Source: Haematobia irritans (lineage: Eukaryota; Arthropoda; Insecta; Diptera; Muscidae). Taken from it: a DNA stretch of 64,000 nt. Made by a program: the position numbers and the translations under genes. The stretch lies in assembly GCF_050003625.1 (NCBI RefSeq), contig NC_134397.1, forward strand, positions 228,408,537 to 228,472,536. The letters run 5' to 3'. The notes under the pieces were generated by a model, which saw nothing but the letters and a program-made list of their open reading frames with translations, ran no database searches and had not been told where the DNA came from. Shown here piece after piece: positions 45,619-57,484 of the stretch. Within the stretch, counting starts at the first letter, position 1. Every line of letters starts with the position of its first letter.

Positions 45619-45764
45619 ACATCTGAGACTTCATACAGGATCAATTTTCTTCCGATCCAGGTGAAATTTGACACTCTTATTACCATAGGAAAATTGGTTC
45701 ATATCAGTTCATAATTATATAAGGCGATCAAGAACTAAAGTGGTTTGGTTTTAGTTTTAGTGAA

Positions 45765-46260
45765 ATATTATGCAATCTTATTTAAATCTTAATTAAATTA
45801 AAGTTGATAATCTTTGCTTTAGAGATTATTTTCATTAAATTTAGGACACAAATCTTGGAAATTTGTGTCGCTCCGTTAAAGTCGTATGTCTTTGAACTAA
45901 CGAAGACTGGCCTTAAAGAAAAGAAAAACATTTGATTTAATGAAATCTTCTTTAAATTAGCTGATATATTGGCTCTTTAGATTTAAGATAAAAACTTCAA
46001 TAAAGGCTATGTTTTATTCTGAGGATTTTTGTGAATTAAGAAAATTGTTTTTAGTTTGACATAACTGTTATAATTTGGTTTTTAAACTGACATTTTTTTT
46101 GTGAGTATATAGCTTTATTAATGTATCACACAAGGAGATTGAAAATTTGGTAAATGAAATCTGTGTCGTATTTTTTAATTTTATTGTTCTCATTAAATTT
46201 AAAATTCAGCATTGTGCGAAATCGTAGACCAAAAGATTCATAATTTATTTAATATATAGT
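45765..46260 (-). mobile_element. Family D MITE, partial, diverged
   Basis: Reverse-strand D words in order: aatctttgctttagagatta, tttaggacacaaat, cgctccgttaaagtcg, tctttaaattagctgatata and ctgaggattttt. Neither terminus is intact. Confidence 0.62.
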
Positions 46261-46357
46261 TCGTAGCTAGCTCAATTGGCGCAAACGTCTGTCTTTCAGG
46301 CTTGCCACCGAGAAAAAAATACGGCTTCCTGAAATTCAATACACTTTCTGGGAGCTT

Positions 46358-46873
46358 CACTCAAAAAAAAGTGAACTCACTATTTCACTAAAGCCAATTT
46401 AACTATATTTTAGTTCATGAACTTATTATATTTGGTGAAAGTTTCATTTACTCTAATAATTTTTTGCGTACGTTAGTTAAATGAACTAAAATACAGGAAA
46501 AAATTATACACAAGTTAAGGATAGAGATTTACTAAATTCGTATTTGCCATAAAATAGTTCATTATTTCTTCGAATTTGTAAATTTTACTACAAAAGCGTC
46601 CATGATGAACTTCGTATGTCACTAAAGACATTCTTGCAATTTTGAACTCCAATTTTTTCCTTCAAACTACAAAATTTTCTTTAAAAAGTGAAAAAAATTA
46701 TATATGTCTAATAAATTTTCTTGAATTTGTCGAAAAATATTTACTTATTTTTGTGATATCGGCGCGATGCCAGCACTTGTAATACTGTTTAGTTAAAAAT
46801 TTCTAAAAATATTCAAAATTTTCTAAAATTAATCAAAAGTTTTCTTCCTGGTGGGTTCACTGTTTTTTCAGTG
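46358..46873 (+). mobile_element. MITE related to families D and F (516 bp)
   Basis: Begins CACTCAAAAAAAAGTGAACT and ends AGTGAAC-like sequence plus TTTTTTCAGTG. The terminal words are inverted to each other. It has no coding content and its interior differs from the other families. Confidence 0.6.
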
Positions 46874-47100
46874 TTCCTAGATAAATAAAAGTTATGGACT
46901 TTTTTTAATTGAAATTTCTTTATTTAAAATATAGTCTACTTTGCTAGTTTACAAATTAAGTAACTTTCTTATTAGATCTACAATTTTTTTCAGTGTAGAC
47001 TGTAACATTTTAATGCTGCTATCGTCAGGTAGTATCTCGTTCAATTAAGGATTTTGGTATTGATTCCGAGCCACAAATCCACATTTTTTCAGGATTTGCA

Positions 47101-47378
47101 CAATCGTATTTATATAGAAAATTTTTAAAATTTTTTTTGTTACCACAATTTTATTCCTATAGAAAATTTTATCAAAATTTTAGTTCTATTGAAAGTTTTG
47201 TCACAATTTTATTTCTGTGGAAGATTTTGTCAAAATTTTGTTTCTAGAGGAAATTAAGTTCCTCTTAGGTCTAGAGGAATATTTTGCAAAATCTACCAAA
47301 ACATCAAGAATTCGACCAATCTACCAAACTGTAAAACCTCTATCATTTTTTGTAGAACTCCACCAACTGTGCAACCGT
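47101..47378 (-). mobile_element. Family H element, small partial copy
   Basis: A few degenerate 30-bp units (ctatagaaaattttatcaaa) run into ctaccaaaacatcaagaatt and end with tgcaaccgt, the reverse of the H terminus. The left end is lost. Confidence 0.65.
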
Positions 47379-47483
47379 GGTAGTAAAAAGGCCATTTACG
47401 AAAACTCCTTAGAGATACACGTATCTTTAAAATTCCAATTCCAGAATCCTCATAATACATTTTAGGCTATATTAAACCTTTTT

Positions 47484-48005
47484 ATACCCTAAACCACATA
47501 GTGGTCAGGGTATAATAACTTTGATCGTTCAAAAAATGTGCCTACCAGAAATATTGATTTTAGACCCCATAAAATTTATACCGATCGATTCAGAATAACC
47601 TCCTGACGGACGGACACCAAGCGCTAGGTCCGTCTGTCCATGTATTTGTTGTTCACAGGATTCCGGTCGCAATTATTAACCGATTTGGATGAAATTTGGT
47701 ACAGGGTGTTTTTTGGGCACAAGTACGAACGCTATTGAATTTGGATCAAATTCAGATATAGCTCCAATACATATGTATCGCCCGATTTCGACAAATGGAG
47801 TCACGCTGCGCTTTTTTACAAACCGATCGTCATCAAATTTTGCACATAGTAAACTTTTTCATCACCCTTTAAGTCTGCAATGTTTCATCGAAATCGGTTC
47901 AGATTTAGTTAAAGCTCCCATATATACCTATGTATCGCCCGATTTTCCCAAATTTGGCTATAAAAATCTTATTTATTAAGCGATCTTACTCAAACTTGAC
48001 CCTGA
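47484..48005 (+). mobile_element. Second subfamily of hairpin/GTCY element
   Basis: Starts with the hairpin taccctaaaccacatagtgg / cagggta. It continues with gaccccat-aaa, a cctgacggacggac tract, then a different repeated body (twice: atcgcccgattt, with aaccgat and tcaaattt). The same architecture as the 153-bp-monomer elements (hairpin, GTCY, tandem body) with unrelated monomers. The far end is not clear. Confidence 0.6.
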
Positions 48006-48133
48006 AATACTGGGCTGCCACTATACCTAACCTAACCTAAACATGGATTGATTTCTTCTATAATAAACTTAGTTTAGGTTCGATGTAGTGACTGCCTGTT
48101 ATTTCAGGCTCATTTAGATTATTCAGTCCAGAG
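47998..48133. repeat. Two short retroposon tails
   Basis: 47998-48033 is a plus-strand LINE/SINE tail (tgggctgccactatacctaa, then CCTAACCTAA). 48068-48133 is a minus-strand, diverged tail (tatttcaggctcatttagat, attcagtcca). No target duplication is seen for either. Confidence 0.6.
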
Positions 48134-49612
48134 AGGGGATAAACCTAAAAGTCGATTGGTCAAAAAGTTGACTTTTTCATTCTGATTACATTCCCCACAC
48201 ACGATTTTTCAACGCCGTATATACTCCTTGTTTTTTATCTTCCCCGTTCGCTAGTTTGACTTGTCACATATGTAAATTCGGTTTGAACACAAACTAGTTT
48301 ATAAAAAGTTTGGTTTGATATCTTACATGAATTGCACTTCGAAATTGTTCGGCCTTAGGAAAAATTGAACTGTAACTCCTTGCTAGTTTCCTATTGATAG
48401 CCGAAAAAACGTTTTGAAACCAAAAATCAATTTTTCCCCATTTTTTTCGATTGAAAATTAATCATAATTTTATGGTGAACTAAATTTCATTTGGTGAACT
48501 TCCTTTGCTGCATAAACATGATATTTTTTTACTTCAAGCCATATTAACGTGTTAATGCTTAATCCGCATGGAGACCCAAATCCAAAACATCAATGGTGAA
48601 TATCCCCTGAAAGATAAGAGACCAAATGAAAATAGGCAGTCTCACTTCCTTTTTTCATAATCGTGGTGATTTGCAGCTACTGAGAAGCGAGTATTGTTAT
48701 TGCCGTCATTGTATATTAGGCATTTAAGAAGGTACAGTGGTTTTTGTTTTACAAGTTTCGAAAAATAGTTTTCACATGGAAGCTACCGCCTTATGGGTAT
48801 AATTCACGGTTGAGATTCGAATCTAATATTTTGCGCCCCTCCAGATTCAGAAAATATCGTTTGTGTTGCATACAGGTTCTAGTCATGATTCGATTATGAA
48901 ATACATCGTGACTTCCACACTACTGTACTTGATGGATCGATAAAGCTAACGGTGTGTATGCGTGCTCGTTTGGGTGGTTGGATATTTGTCTGTTAAGAGA
49001 TTTCATGAAAAACGCCTTTTATGCGCGTGTTTGGTTTCATATTAAGACTTTGGGCATGAATGCTGAAAATAATACGAAATAAAAAATAAAACAAAAGTTT
49101 TATTGCAGGTGCACTGAAGACCACCGCACCACCGACATTAAATTTGAAAGAACACTAGCAAAGCGACTAAGCATTGGAGGTATCCGCTATGGTTATAAGG
49201 ACATTTGGCTTAAATAATAAAATCACACATAAATGTCTTTGGGCTAAATGTATAAGCTAATGTTTCCTTTTACCATTGTAATAGATAATATGAATTTGGT
49301 AGCTAATGAAAAGAGGAAGCCCTGAATAAATGTTGTTATAAATATAGCCAAAGTTAAAACAGTTACTTGCTATTCACAAATGGAATTTCGAATGTGGAAG
49401 TCATCACCTCGAATCTCGAGCTTTAATTTAAGGTATACTAAATATATATTTACTTCATCATGTTTCACATCGTTTCACAAATTGGGTTACAACTTTTTTG
49501 CAACTTGCTCACTGTATCTAAATAAAAATCGATATTGTTAGTATTTAGTATGACCAGACGTTGAAGCTAAATTCGACTTTTTCACGACAAATGTCACAGT
49601 TTAAGAATTGGA
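48134..49612. other. Unassigned region, no gene recognised
   Basis: Relatively low repeat content for this window and no ORF with a recognisable domain. May be host intergenic or intronic DNA. Confidence 0.4.
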
Positions 49613-49653
49613 AAAAATTGCAAATTACTTTTGAATAAAAATATCAAATTATT
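49613..49653. repeat. 41-bp direct repeat flanking tandem-monomer copy f (left)
   Basis: Matches 51621-51661 at 40 of 41 positions (begins aaaaattgcaaattactttt). The pair brackets the whole element at 49661-51620. Confidence 0.88.
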
Positions 49654-49660
49654 ATTATAC

Positions 49661-51620
49661 ACAAGTATATATGGCCGTAAGTTTGGCCAGGCCGAATCTT
49701 ATGTACCCTCCACCATGGATAGCGTAGAAACTTCTACGAAAGGCTGTCATCCACAATCGAATTAATTGGGTTGTGTTATCTTAAAACTTATTAACATCGT
49801 TTTCTAAATTGCGAGTTAGTCCATTCGTGGTATATATTAGAAAAAGGTATGTATAGGTAAGTCTACAAATAATTAGGAATCGATATGGACTTTTGCACGG
49901 TACCTAGAGACCCAGAATTGAAATATGAGGGTCGCTTATATGGTCCTCGATATAGCCCTCGATTTATCTGAGGGCTATATATAACTATAGACCGATGGAC
50001 CTAGTTAGGCATGGTTGTTATCGGACATATACTAGCACAATGTACCAACTTTCAACTGACTCGGATGAAATTTGCTCCTCCAAGAGGCTCCAAAACCAAA
50101 TCTCGGGATCGGGACTGATATGGACCACTTTTGGCATGGTTGTTGAATATCATATACTACCACCACGTACCGAATTTCAACCAGATCGGATGAATTTTGC
50201 TTCTCCAAAAGGTACGGGAGGTCAAATCTGGGGATCGGTTTATATGGGGGTTATATATAGTTATGGACTGATATGAATTCCTGCATGGTTATTGGATACC
50301 ATATACTATTCCTGCATGGTTGTGGGATACCATATACTAACATCACGTACCAAATTTCAAAGGAATCGGACGAATTTTGCTATTCCAAGGGTCTCCGAAG
50401 GTCAAATCTGGGGATCGGTTTATATGGGGGCTATATATAATTATTGACCGATTTGGACCAATTTTTGAATGTGTGTTTGAGGCCATATATCAACACCACG
50501 TACCAAATATAAACTGAATCAGATGAATTTTGGTCTTCCAAGAGGCACCGGAGGTCAAATCTGGTGATCGGCTCATATGGGGGCTATATATAATTATGCA
50601 CCGATGTGGACCAATTTTTGCATGGTCATTAGACCATATACTAACACCATGGTGCAAAGGTTAACATGCCCGCCTTGCATACACAATGTCGTGGGTTCGA
50701 TTCCTGCTACGACCGAACACCAAAAAGTTTTTCAGCGGTGGATTATCCCACCTCAGTAATGCTGGTGACATTTCTGAGGCTTTCAAAGCTTCTCTAAGTG
50801 GTTTCACTGGAATGTGGAACGCCGTTCGGACTCGGCAATAAAAAGGAGGTCCCTTGTCATTGAGCTTAACATGGAATCGTGCAGCACTCAGTGATAAGAG
50901 AGAAGTTCACCACTGTGGTATCACAATGGACTGAATAGTGTAAGTGAGCTTGATACATCGGGCTGCCACATAACCTAACCTAACACCATGTACCAAATTT
51001 CAGCCGGATCGGATGAAATTTGCTTCTCGTAGAGGCTCCGCAAGCCAAATCTGGGGATCGGTTTATATAGGGGCTATATATAATTATTGACCGATGTGGA
51101 CCAATTTTTGCATAGTTGTTGGAAACCATATACTAACACCATGTACCAAATTTCAGCCGGATCGGATGAAATTTGTTTCTCTTAGAGGCTCCGTAAGCTA
51201 AATCAGGGGATCGGTTTACATGGGTGCTATATATAATTATAGACCGATATGGACCAATTTTTGCGTGGTTGTTAGAGACCGTATACTCACACCATATATC
51301 AAATTTCAACCGGATCGGATGAATTTTGCTCCTCCAAGAGGCTCCGCAATCCAAATCTGAGCGTCGGTTTATATGGGGGCTATACGTAAAAGTGATCCGA
51401 TATAGCAATATCATCCGGCCTACATTAATAGCAACTATGTGTACCAAGTTTCAAGTCGATAGCTTGTTTCGTTCGGAAGTTAGCGTGATTTCAACAGAAG
51501 GACGGACATACTTAGATCTACTCAGAATATATATACTTTATGGGTTCCTAGAGCAATATTTCGATATGCTACAAACGGAATGACAAAGTTAATATACCCC
51601 CATCCTATGGTGGAGGGTAT
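49661..51620 (-). mobile_element. Tandem-monomer element, copy f, with both termini
   Basis: Begins ACAAGTATATATGGCCGTAA, contains the far-end domain, about eight monomers (partly irregular), the 'acttgtgccaag'-type segment, a short GTCC tract, and the hairpin (CCCCATCCTATGGTGGAGGG) ending at 51620. It belongs to the subfamily lacking the 30-bp array. A SINE lies at 50652-50980. A 41-bp direct repeat flanks it, unlike copy b, which has no duplication. Confidence 0.87.
50652..50980 (+). mobile_element. tRNA-derived SINE (329 bp) inside copy f
   Basis: 10-bp target duplication taacaccatg (50642-50651 and 50981-50990) inside a monomer. The head starts at gtgcaaaggttaac (first bases of the tRNA part are lost), the B-box is gggttcgattcctgct, the body carries ttcagcggtggattatccca, and the tail ends (CCTAA)n. 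Same family and near-full length as 43851-44193. Confidence 0.93.
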
Positions 51621-51661
51621 AAAAATTGCAAATTACTTTTGAATAAATATATCAAATTATT
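51621..51661. repeat. 41-bp direct repeat flanking tandem-monomer copy f (right)
   Basis: Right-hand partner of 49613-49653 (one mismatch). Confidence 0.88.
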
Positions 51662-51704
51662 GTTCTAAAAATTCTAAAATTCTTCAATATAACGTCACCT
51701 TAGG

Positions 51705-51945
51705 ATATTAAATAAAATAGTTTCAAATCAAATCTAAGTATACTGTAAGTATTTTTGACACTTACTATGTTTTTTTTTGTGTTTTATACAGTTTGTTTTA
51801 GACGTGTCCTAAAATTAATGATTTTTTTTTTTTGAAGCAAAAACTTTATTTAAATTAAAATTTTGTCCTTAATATGTTGAAAATTGTGCATCCTAAAATT
51901 TTAATTGCGTAATCTTTAATATCACGTAAATATTTGTTTCAGTCT
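51705..51945 (+). mobile_element. Family D MITE terminal fragment
   Basis: Contains gacgtgtcctaaaattaatg, ttgcgtaatctttaatatca and cgtaaatatttgtttcagt, the terminal third of D. Confidence 0.65.
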
Positions 51946-52912
51946 ATGAATCAATTAATCACTTAATTAATTTATTTAATTAAAAAAATTAATTGAATTT
52001 ATTTTTGTTATTGATTTTTGTTTTCATATCATTTTAAGTATATTTATATATATTTTTCGAAAATTTCGAATTGATAAAGAAACCTAAATATAAATTTACT
52101 TAGACTTTTTAGTACTGAAATGAATTAAATTTGTTGTAATTATTCTACATGCAGTGCAAATTGTATGACGAAGTTCTTGTACAACCCCACTGATGATGGA
52201 GGTTATATAAAATAATTGCCTCCCAAACACCTGCATTAAATTACCATCGTAATATCGAACATGGGCTTTTAATAAACGGTTGGCGATATTAACATTAGCG
52301 GTCCATTGTAACGATGTAAATGCTCATGTTCAGCACAAATTAGAAGTTCCTCAACTTGTATCGCATTTGGCGACTAACTGTCTACCAATAAAGGCGGTCA
52401 ATTCAACTGAATTAAACAAAAAAAGCCGGCAGAGAATAACTGCAACAAAAACCAGAGGAAAAATTCCAATCAATATTTAACATTTTTTGTGCGATAATCG
52501 AAAAGAAATCTCGACTTGAAAATCTATGATAAAATGCTCATGAGCATTACCCCTACCGACCACATCGCTTGAAAATACGTGCTTAAAAAGATAATTTCAT
52601 GTTTCTTTTATCGTTCGTCACCGTCTGCCAAGTAATTGAAAATTGAATGCAAACCAATTTGGAACATTTATGAAATTAATCATTAACCGTTTGTTTTTTT
52701 CGCATATGGATTTAAAATATTTGAAATTGCTAACGGTATTTCAAATCTATGATTTATCTGAAGTAATCATAATAATCATTGATTTGATCATTTCATTAAA
52801 TAGTATTATTTTAATGACTTCAGCCTAGACTATTTTATGGTGGGGGCACAATAACTTTGAGCAATATTCCAGTAAACCAAATTTGCAAGTTCTTCTCAAG
52901 TCATTACTTTTT
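51946..52912. other. Unassigned AT-rich region
   Basis: No protein domain recognised. The 66-codon ORF at 52280-52480 is unassigned. Near 52820-52870 a decayed hairpin-end-like word (ttttatggtgggggcacaat) may be an old tandem-monomer remnant. Confidence 0.4.
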
Positions 52913-52938
52913 AAACCCTCCACCATAAGATGGGGGTA

Positions 52939-53993
52939 AAGGGTGATACGGTCAAAATTTGGTCAAGGGAAAACGCGTGTAAATCGGTGAAATCGTTTAT
53001 TTAAAAAATTAAATTAAATTTCTTTTTCAAGTTCAATTAGTATAAAATTCAGGAAAAATATTCAGTTAGGCTTTCGCTTTTCCAAATCCGAATTTCCAGG
53101 CCTCACGCTTGACACCTGCCATCAGATTTTGTACAGCCACCTTCTCCACCTTCTTCGCCGCAGAAAGCCAGTTTGCCTTGAACTGCTGCTCGTCCTTAGC
53201 AGTTTTTTTGGTCTTCTTTAGGTTCCGCTTGACAATAGCCCAGTATTTCTCAATTGGGCGGAGCTCTGGCATGTTGGGAGGGTTCTTGTCCTTTGGAACA
53301 ACCTGCACGTTGTTGGCGGAGTACCACTCCATGGCCATTTTACCGTAATGGCAAGATGCCAAATCCGGCAAAAAAAGTACGGAACAACCGTGTTTCTTCA
53401 GGAAAGGCAGCAGACGTTTATTCAAACACTCTTTCACGTAAATTTCTTGGTTGACAGTGCCGGAAGCTATGAAAATGCTGCTTTTTCAAGCCACAGGTAC
53501 AGATGGCTTGCCAAACCAGATATTTCTTTGCGAACTTTGACAGTTTTATGTGCTTGAAAATATCTGCTACCTTTCCCATTCCTTTTGCCGTATAAAACTC
53601 CTGTCCCGGAAGCTGCTTGTAGTCGGCTTTGACGTAGGTTTCGTCGTCCATTACCACGCAGTCAAACTTCGTCAGCATCGTTGTGTACAGCCTCCGGGAT
53701 CGCGCTTTGGCCGTAGTATTTTGTTTATCATTGCGATTTGGAGTCATTACCTTCTTATAAGTCGATAGTCTGGCTCGTTTTTTGGCTCGATGCCCGGTTG
53801 TAGACGATACACCCAGCTTATTTGCGGCATCTCGGAGAGAGAGGTTAGGGTTTCGCTTGAAACTACCGGCAACTCTCTTTGTCGTCTCAGCGGCTTCCGG
53901 TTTTCAAAATGAGGGGTGTTCAGGTTTTTTAAATGCAAACTTGAAAGAAATACGTCAAGTTTATATTGACAAAATTTTGACCTTATCACCCTT
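52939..53993 (-). mobile_element. DD37E element, internal deletion derivative (1055 bp)
   Basis: The same ends as 39326-40623 (AAGGGTGATACGGTCAAAAT), flanked by TA (52937-52938, 53994-53995) in the leader of a tandem-monomer element. The empty site tgggggtatattaacttt is present at 18675, 21775 and 62617. It is 243 bp shorter than the intact copy because of one deletion near 53905 with a TTC microhomology at the junction. Confidence 0.93.
53066..53905 (-). pseudogene. DD37E transposase, truncated and frameshifted
   Basis: Retains the catalytic part: VVMDDETY, FLPDLASCHYG and a PELRPIEKYW-type motif, so all three acidic residues are still encoded. The deletion removes the start codon and roughly the first 60-70 codons, including the first helix-turn-helix. 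A one-base insertion near 53482 (an extra T in a T run) breaks the frame between the first and second catalytic residues, and an early stop removes the last ~10 residues. Non-functional. Its ends remain intact, so the DD37E protein at 39418 could in principle act on it. Confidence 0.92.
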
Positions 53994-55630
53994 TATATTA
54001 ACTTTGTCATTCCGTTTGTAACACATCGAAATATTGCTCTAAGACCCCATAAAGAAATATATTCTGGATCGTGGTTAAATTCTGAGTCGATCTGAGCATG
54101 TCCGTCCATCCGTCTGTTGAAATCACGCTAACTTCCGAACGAAACAAGCTATCGACTTGAAACTTGGCACAAGTAGTTGTTTTGATGTAGGTCGGATGGT
54201 ATTGCAGATGGGCTATATCGGTCCACTTTTACGTATAGCCCCCATATAAACGGACCCCCAAATTTGGCTTGCGATTGCTCTAAGAGAAACAAATTTGATC
54301 CGATCCGCCTCAAATTTGGTACATGATGTTAGTACATGGTCTCTAACAACCATGCAAAAATTGGTTCACATCGGTCCACTTTTACGTATAGCCCCCATAT
54401 AAACGGACCCCCAAATTTGGCTTGCGATTGCTCTAAAAGAAACAAATTTGATCCGATCCGGCTGAAATTTGGTACATAGTGTTAGTATATGGTCTCTAAC
54501 AACCATGCAAAAATTGGTCCACATCGGTCCACTTTTACGTATAGCCCCCATATATAAACGGACCCCCAAATTTGGATTGCGATTGCTCTAAGAGAAACAA
54601 ATTTGTTCCGATCTGGCTGAAATTTGGTACATGATGTTAGTATATGGTCTCTAACAACCATGCAAAAATTGGTCCACATCGGTTCATAATTACATATAGC
54701 CCCCATATAAACCGATCCATTGATTTGGCTTGCTGAGCCACTAATAAAAGCAAATTTCATGCGATCCAGCTGAAATTCGGTACATGGCGTTAGTATATGG
54801 TCCCTAATAACCATGCAAAAATTGGTCCACATTGGTTCATAATTACATATAGCCCCCATATAAACGGACCCCCACATTTGGCTTGCGATTGCTCTAAGAG
54901 AAGCAAATTTGATCCGATCCGGCTGAAATTTGGTACATGGTGTAAGTATATGGTCTCTAATGACCATGCAAAAATTGGTCCACATCGGTCCATAATTATG
55001 TATAGCCCCCATATAAACTGATCCCCAGATTTGACCTCCTGTGCCTTTTGGAGAAGCAAAATTCATCCGATCTGGTTGAAATTTGGTACGTGGTGGTAGT
55101 ATATGCTATTTAACAACCATGCCATGTCCATATCAGTCCATAATCATATATAGCCCCCATATAAACCGATCCCGAGATTTGGTTTTGGAGCCCCTTGGAG
55201 AAGCAAATTTCATCCGAGTTGAAATTTGGTACATTGTGCTAGTATATGGTCGTTAACAACCATGCCTAACTAGGTCCATATCGGTCTATAGTTATATATA
55301 GCCCTCAGATAAATCGATCCCCAATCAAACAAAAATTGGTCCTTACCAAGTTCATAATTCTATATAGCCCCCATATAAGCGACCCCCATATTTAAATTTC
55401 CATGTCGATTCGTAATTATTTGTAGACTTACCTATACATAACTTTTTTGTCTAATATATACCACGTATGGACTAACTCACAATTTAGAAAACGATGTTAA
55501 GAAGTTGTAAGATACCACAACTCAAGTAATTCGATTGTGGATGACAGTCTTTCGTAGAAGTTTCTACGCAAACCATGGTGGAGGGTACATAAGATTCGGC
55601 CTGGCCGAACTTACGGCCATATATACTTGT

Positions 55631-56823
55631 TTATTCTTTATTTTACAAGAAGTTCCCTTGAAGTCAAATATTGAAATAATTCTTTGTTTATAAATCTTAC
55701 CGGATATAAAAAATAGTGAGGTTAAATAAAAAACGATGCATTACAAAAACCTGTTTATAAAGTGTGCCATACATTATCTGGGAATTTCGGTGGCCCACCA
55801 TATTTCAGCACGTCTTTGCGTAGGAATTAAAATCAAATTTGAAACGAAGATGCCTTATATTTATCTTTTTGTTTTTCAAATAAAATCCGAACTATTGAAT
55901 TAGCATAGAAGAACTGATGCGAAATAACTGCATCGGATGCTTAAATGTATGATTTCCACCCTACGACAAGCCTTCTGATGCGATTTTGTACAACTTCCGG
56001 ATCCTAAAACTTTCATTGCTTTTTGAAGACGCTCTTTTTCAGGTTATATATAACGTCAAAAAAGGAATCCTCTTCTTCAAATTTAGAATAATATATTTCG
56101 AAATGTTACATTGTAAAAATTCTGAAAATGTTTCATTATTTTGTTACGCCACTGTCATTCCCCATGTTCACGGCTACTTGGTAATAAAAAAACGCAAAGA
56201 TCTATACTCGTATGAAATATAAAATCACATTGGATTTAAACGAATACCTCATAAAGCCTTATGCTGTCGGTTAACCAACCTCCTAGACCGTTTGTCTATT
56301 GCTGTTAATGTCTTTTGTATCTCATTTATATAAATCATTTCACTTTTTATTTTGGATTGCTACACTTTTCTAACATTTGCGGAATCGTATAGTCGAGATT
56401 TTCAGTGTGTTGCAGAGCTAATTTATATGTTTTGAATTTTCAATGATGATGACGATGATGGCGACTAACATGTTGCGGGAATTATGACAAGTTGATCAAA
56501 TTATTGCATAAAATCTGGAAAAATATATATAATCCATCGAATAAACCAATGGAGAGTTAATTTAGACACTGAAAGAAATTGATTTCATTGTATAATATAA
56601 TCCAATATGTTAAGCCCTAGAGATCTTCTCGAGCACGAAAAGTAGGTTTGCTGACAAATACTACTGGGAAATACTACCCACTGATGGTTGTGAAAAATAA
56701 GGCAGAACATTTAGATGGATACTAGCAACTCTTTAAAGTTTTATTCAATGCAATTTTTCATGGCCGACAGAAAATAGAAATTAATGGGAGCTGTTTAATG
56801 CAGAAGTTTTAAGATGCAAGAAA
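55631..56823. other. No gene; diverged B MITE scrap
   Basis: 55915-56045 resembles one end of family B (ccctacgacaagcc, caacttccggatcc). The remaining sequence is AT-rich with unassigned short ORFs. Confidence 0.45.
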
Positions 56824-57420
56824 GTAGAAGTTTTCCAATATTATCTTGACCGAAAATCGCAAAATATTTCCAGGATTTACAAATATTTAAATAGTGCAAG
56901 AGGAAAATATTATTTTACTGCTTTCACCAAAATAAATGAAATAGGCTTAATATTTAGGGCACGATGTGACTTACTAAATCCGAATTCTTGCAAATATAAT
57001 GCCGAGGAAAATGAGAAATTGTGCACGCTGTGTAACCAGAACGAGAGCGAAACATTGTTTCATTTCCTTGGATCTTGCCCCGCTTTACGAGAGTTTAGGA
57101 CTCGTTGCTTCCAAAAGGAGTACTTATCGCAAAGAGAAATTATAGATATTTTGGATGGCGTAGCTGAAGGTTATTGGTCTAAATTAATTGCTTTTTTCGA
57201 ACCAGCCTCAAGATACCAACAATTCCTTGTAAACGAGTACAACTAGAGTATCCTTATACATCTAAACTTATTATGACAAACGTTTGTCTAGCAAACCATT
57301 GTCATCACTTGATTCCTCACTTCTTTCTTTACACTGTAGAAATACAATTAAAGATGTGAACTTTTAAGAATGTATATTATATTTTTGTAAATAAAGAAAA
57401 CATACATAGATACAATTCAA
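56824..57420 (+). pseudogene. 5'-truncated LINE, C-terminal coding end
   Basis: A continuous plus-strand frame from about 56824 includes YLDRKSQNISRIYKYLNSAR, GLIFRARCDLLNPNS and CTLCNQNESETLFHFLGSCP, ending at the stop near 57246. The Cys-x2-Cys-x9-His-x4-Cys knuckle followed by 'ALREFR' is typical of the extreme C terminus of non-LTR reverse-transcriptase proteins. The reverse-transcriptase domain itself is absent. A short 3' UTR with AATAAA-like taaataaag follows (about 57390). The upstream part is interrupted by stops. The same family as 58863-59343, different from the LINE at 35054. Confidence 0.75.
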
Positions 57421-57484
57421 TTTTTGTTTCCTCGCTCCTTAGGCCGAATGTATTAATATATGCGTCCAAAATTTTGACAGCATA

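Larger units (their letters stand above)
52913..55630 (+). mobile_element. Tandem-monomer element, copy g, split by a deleted DD37E copy
   Basis: The hairpin end (ACCCTCCACCATAAGATGGG) is interrupted at gggggTA by 52939-53993 and resumes TATTAACTTTGTCATTCCG. Then come a short GTCC tract, about eight 153-bp monomers (54200-55260), and the array-less far end (aactcacaatttagaaaacg, ccatggtggagggtac, cggcctggccgaa), ending tatatacttg. Long ORFs here (up to 194 codons) follow from the 3-divisible period. Confidence 0.9.

Noticed and set aside
46265..46310. Half tRNA-like sequence (tagctcaattggcgcaaac)
   Set aside because: Only a D-arm-like part; no B-box or closing stem. Probably chance or a very old SINE remnant.
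54482..55066. 194-codon ORF and overlapping ORFs on both strands
   Set aside because: Same tandem monomer as above, in copy g; similar ORFs appear in every copy on either strand.
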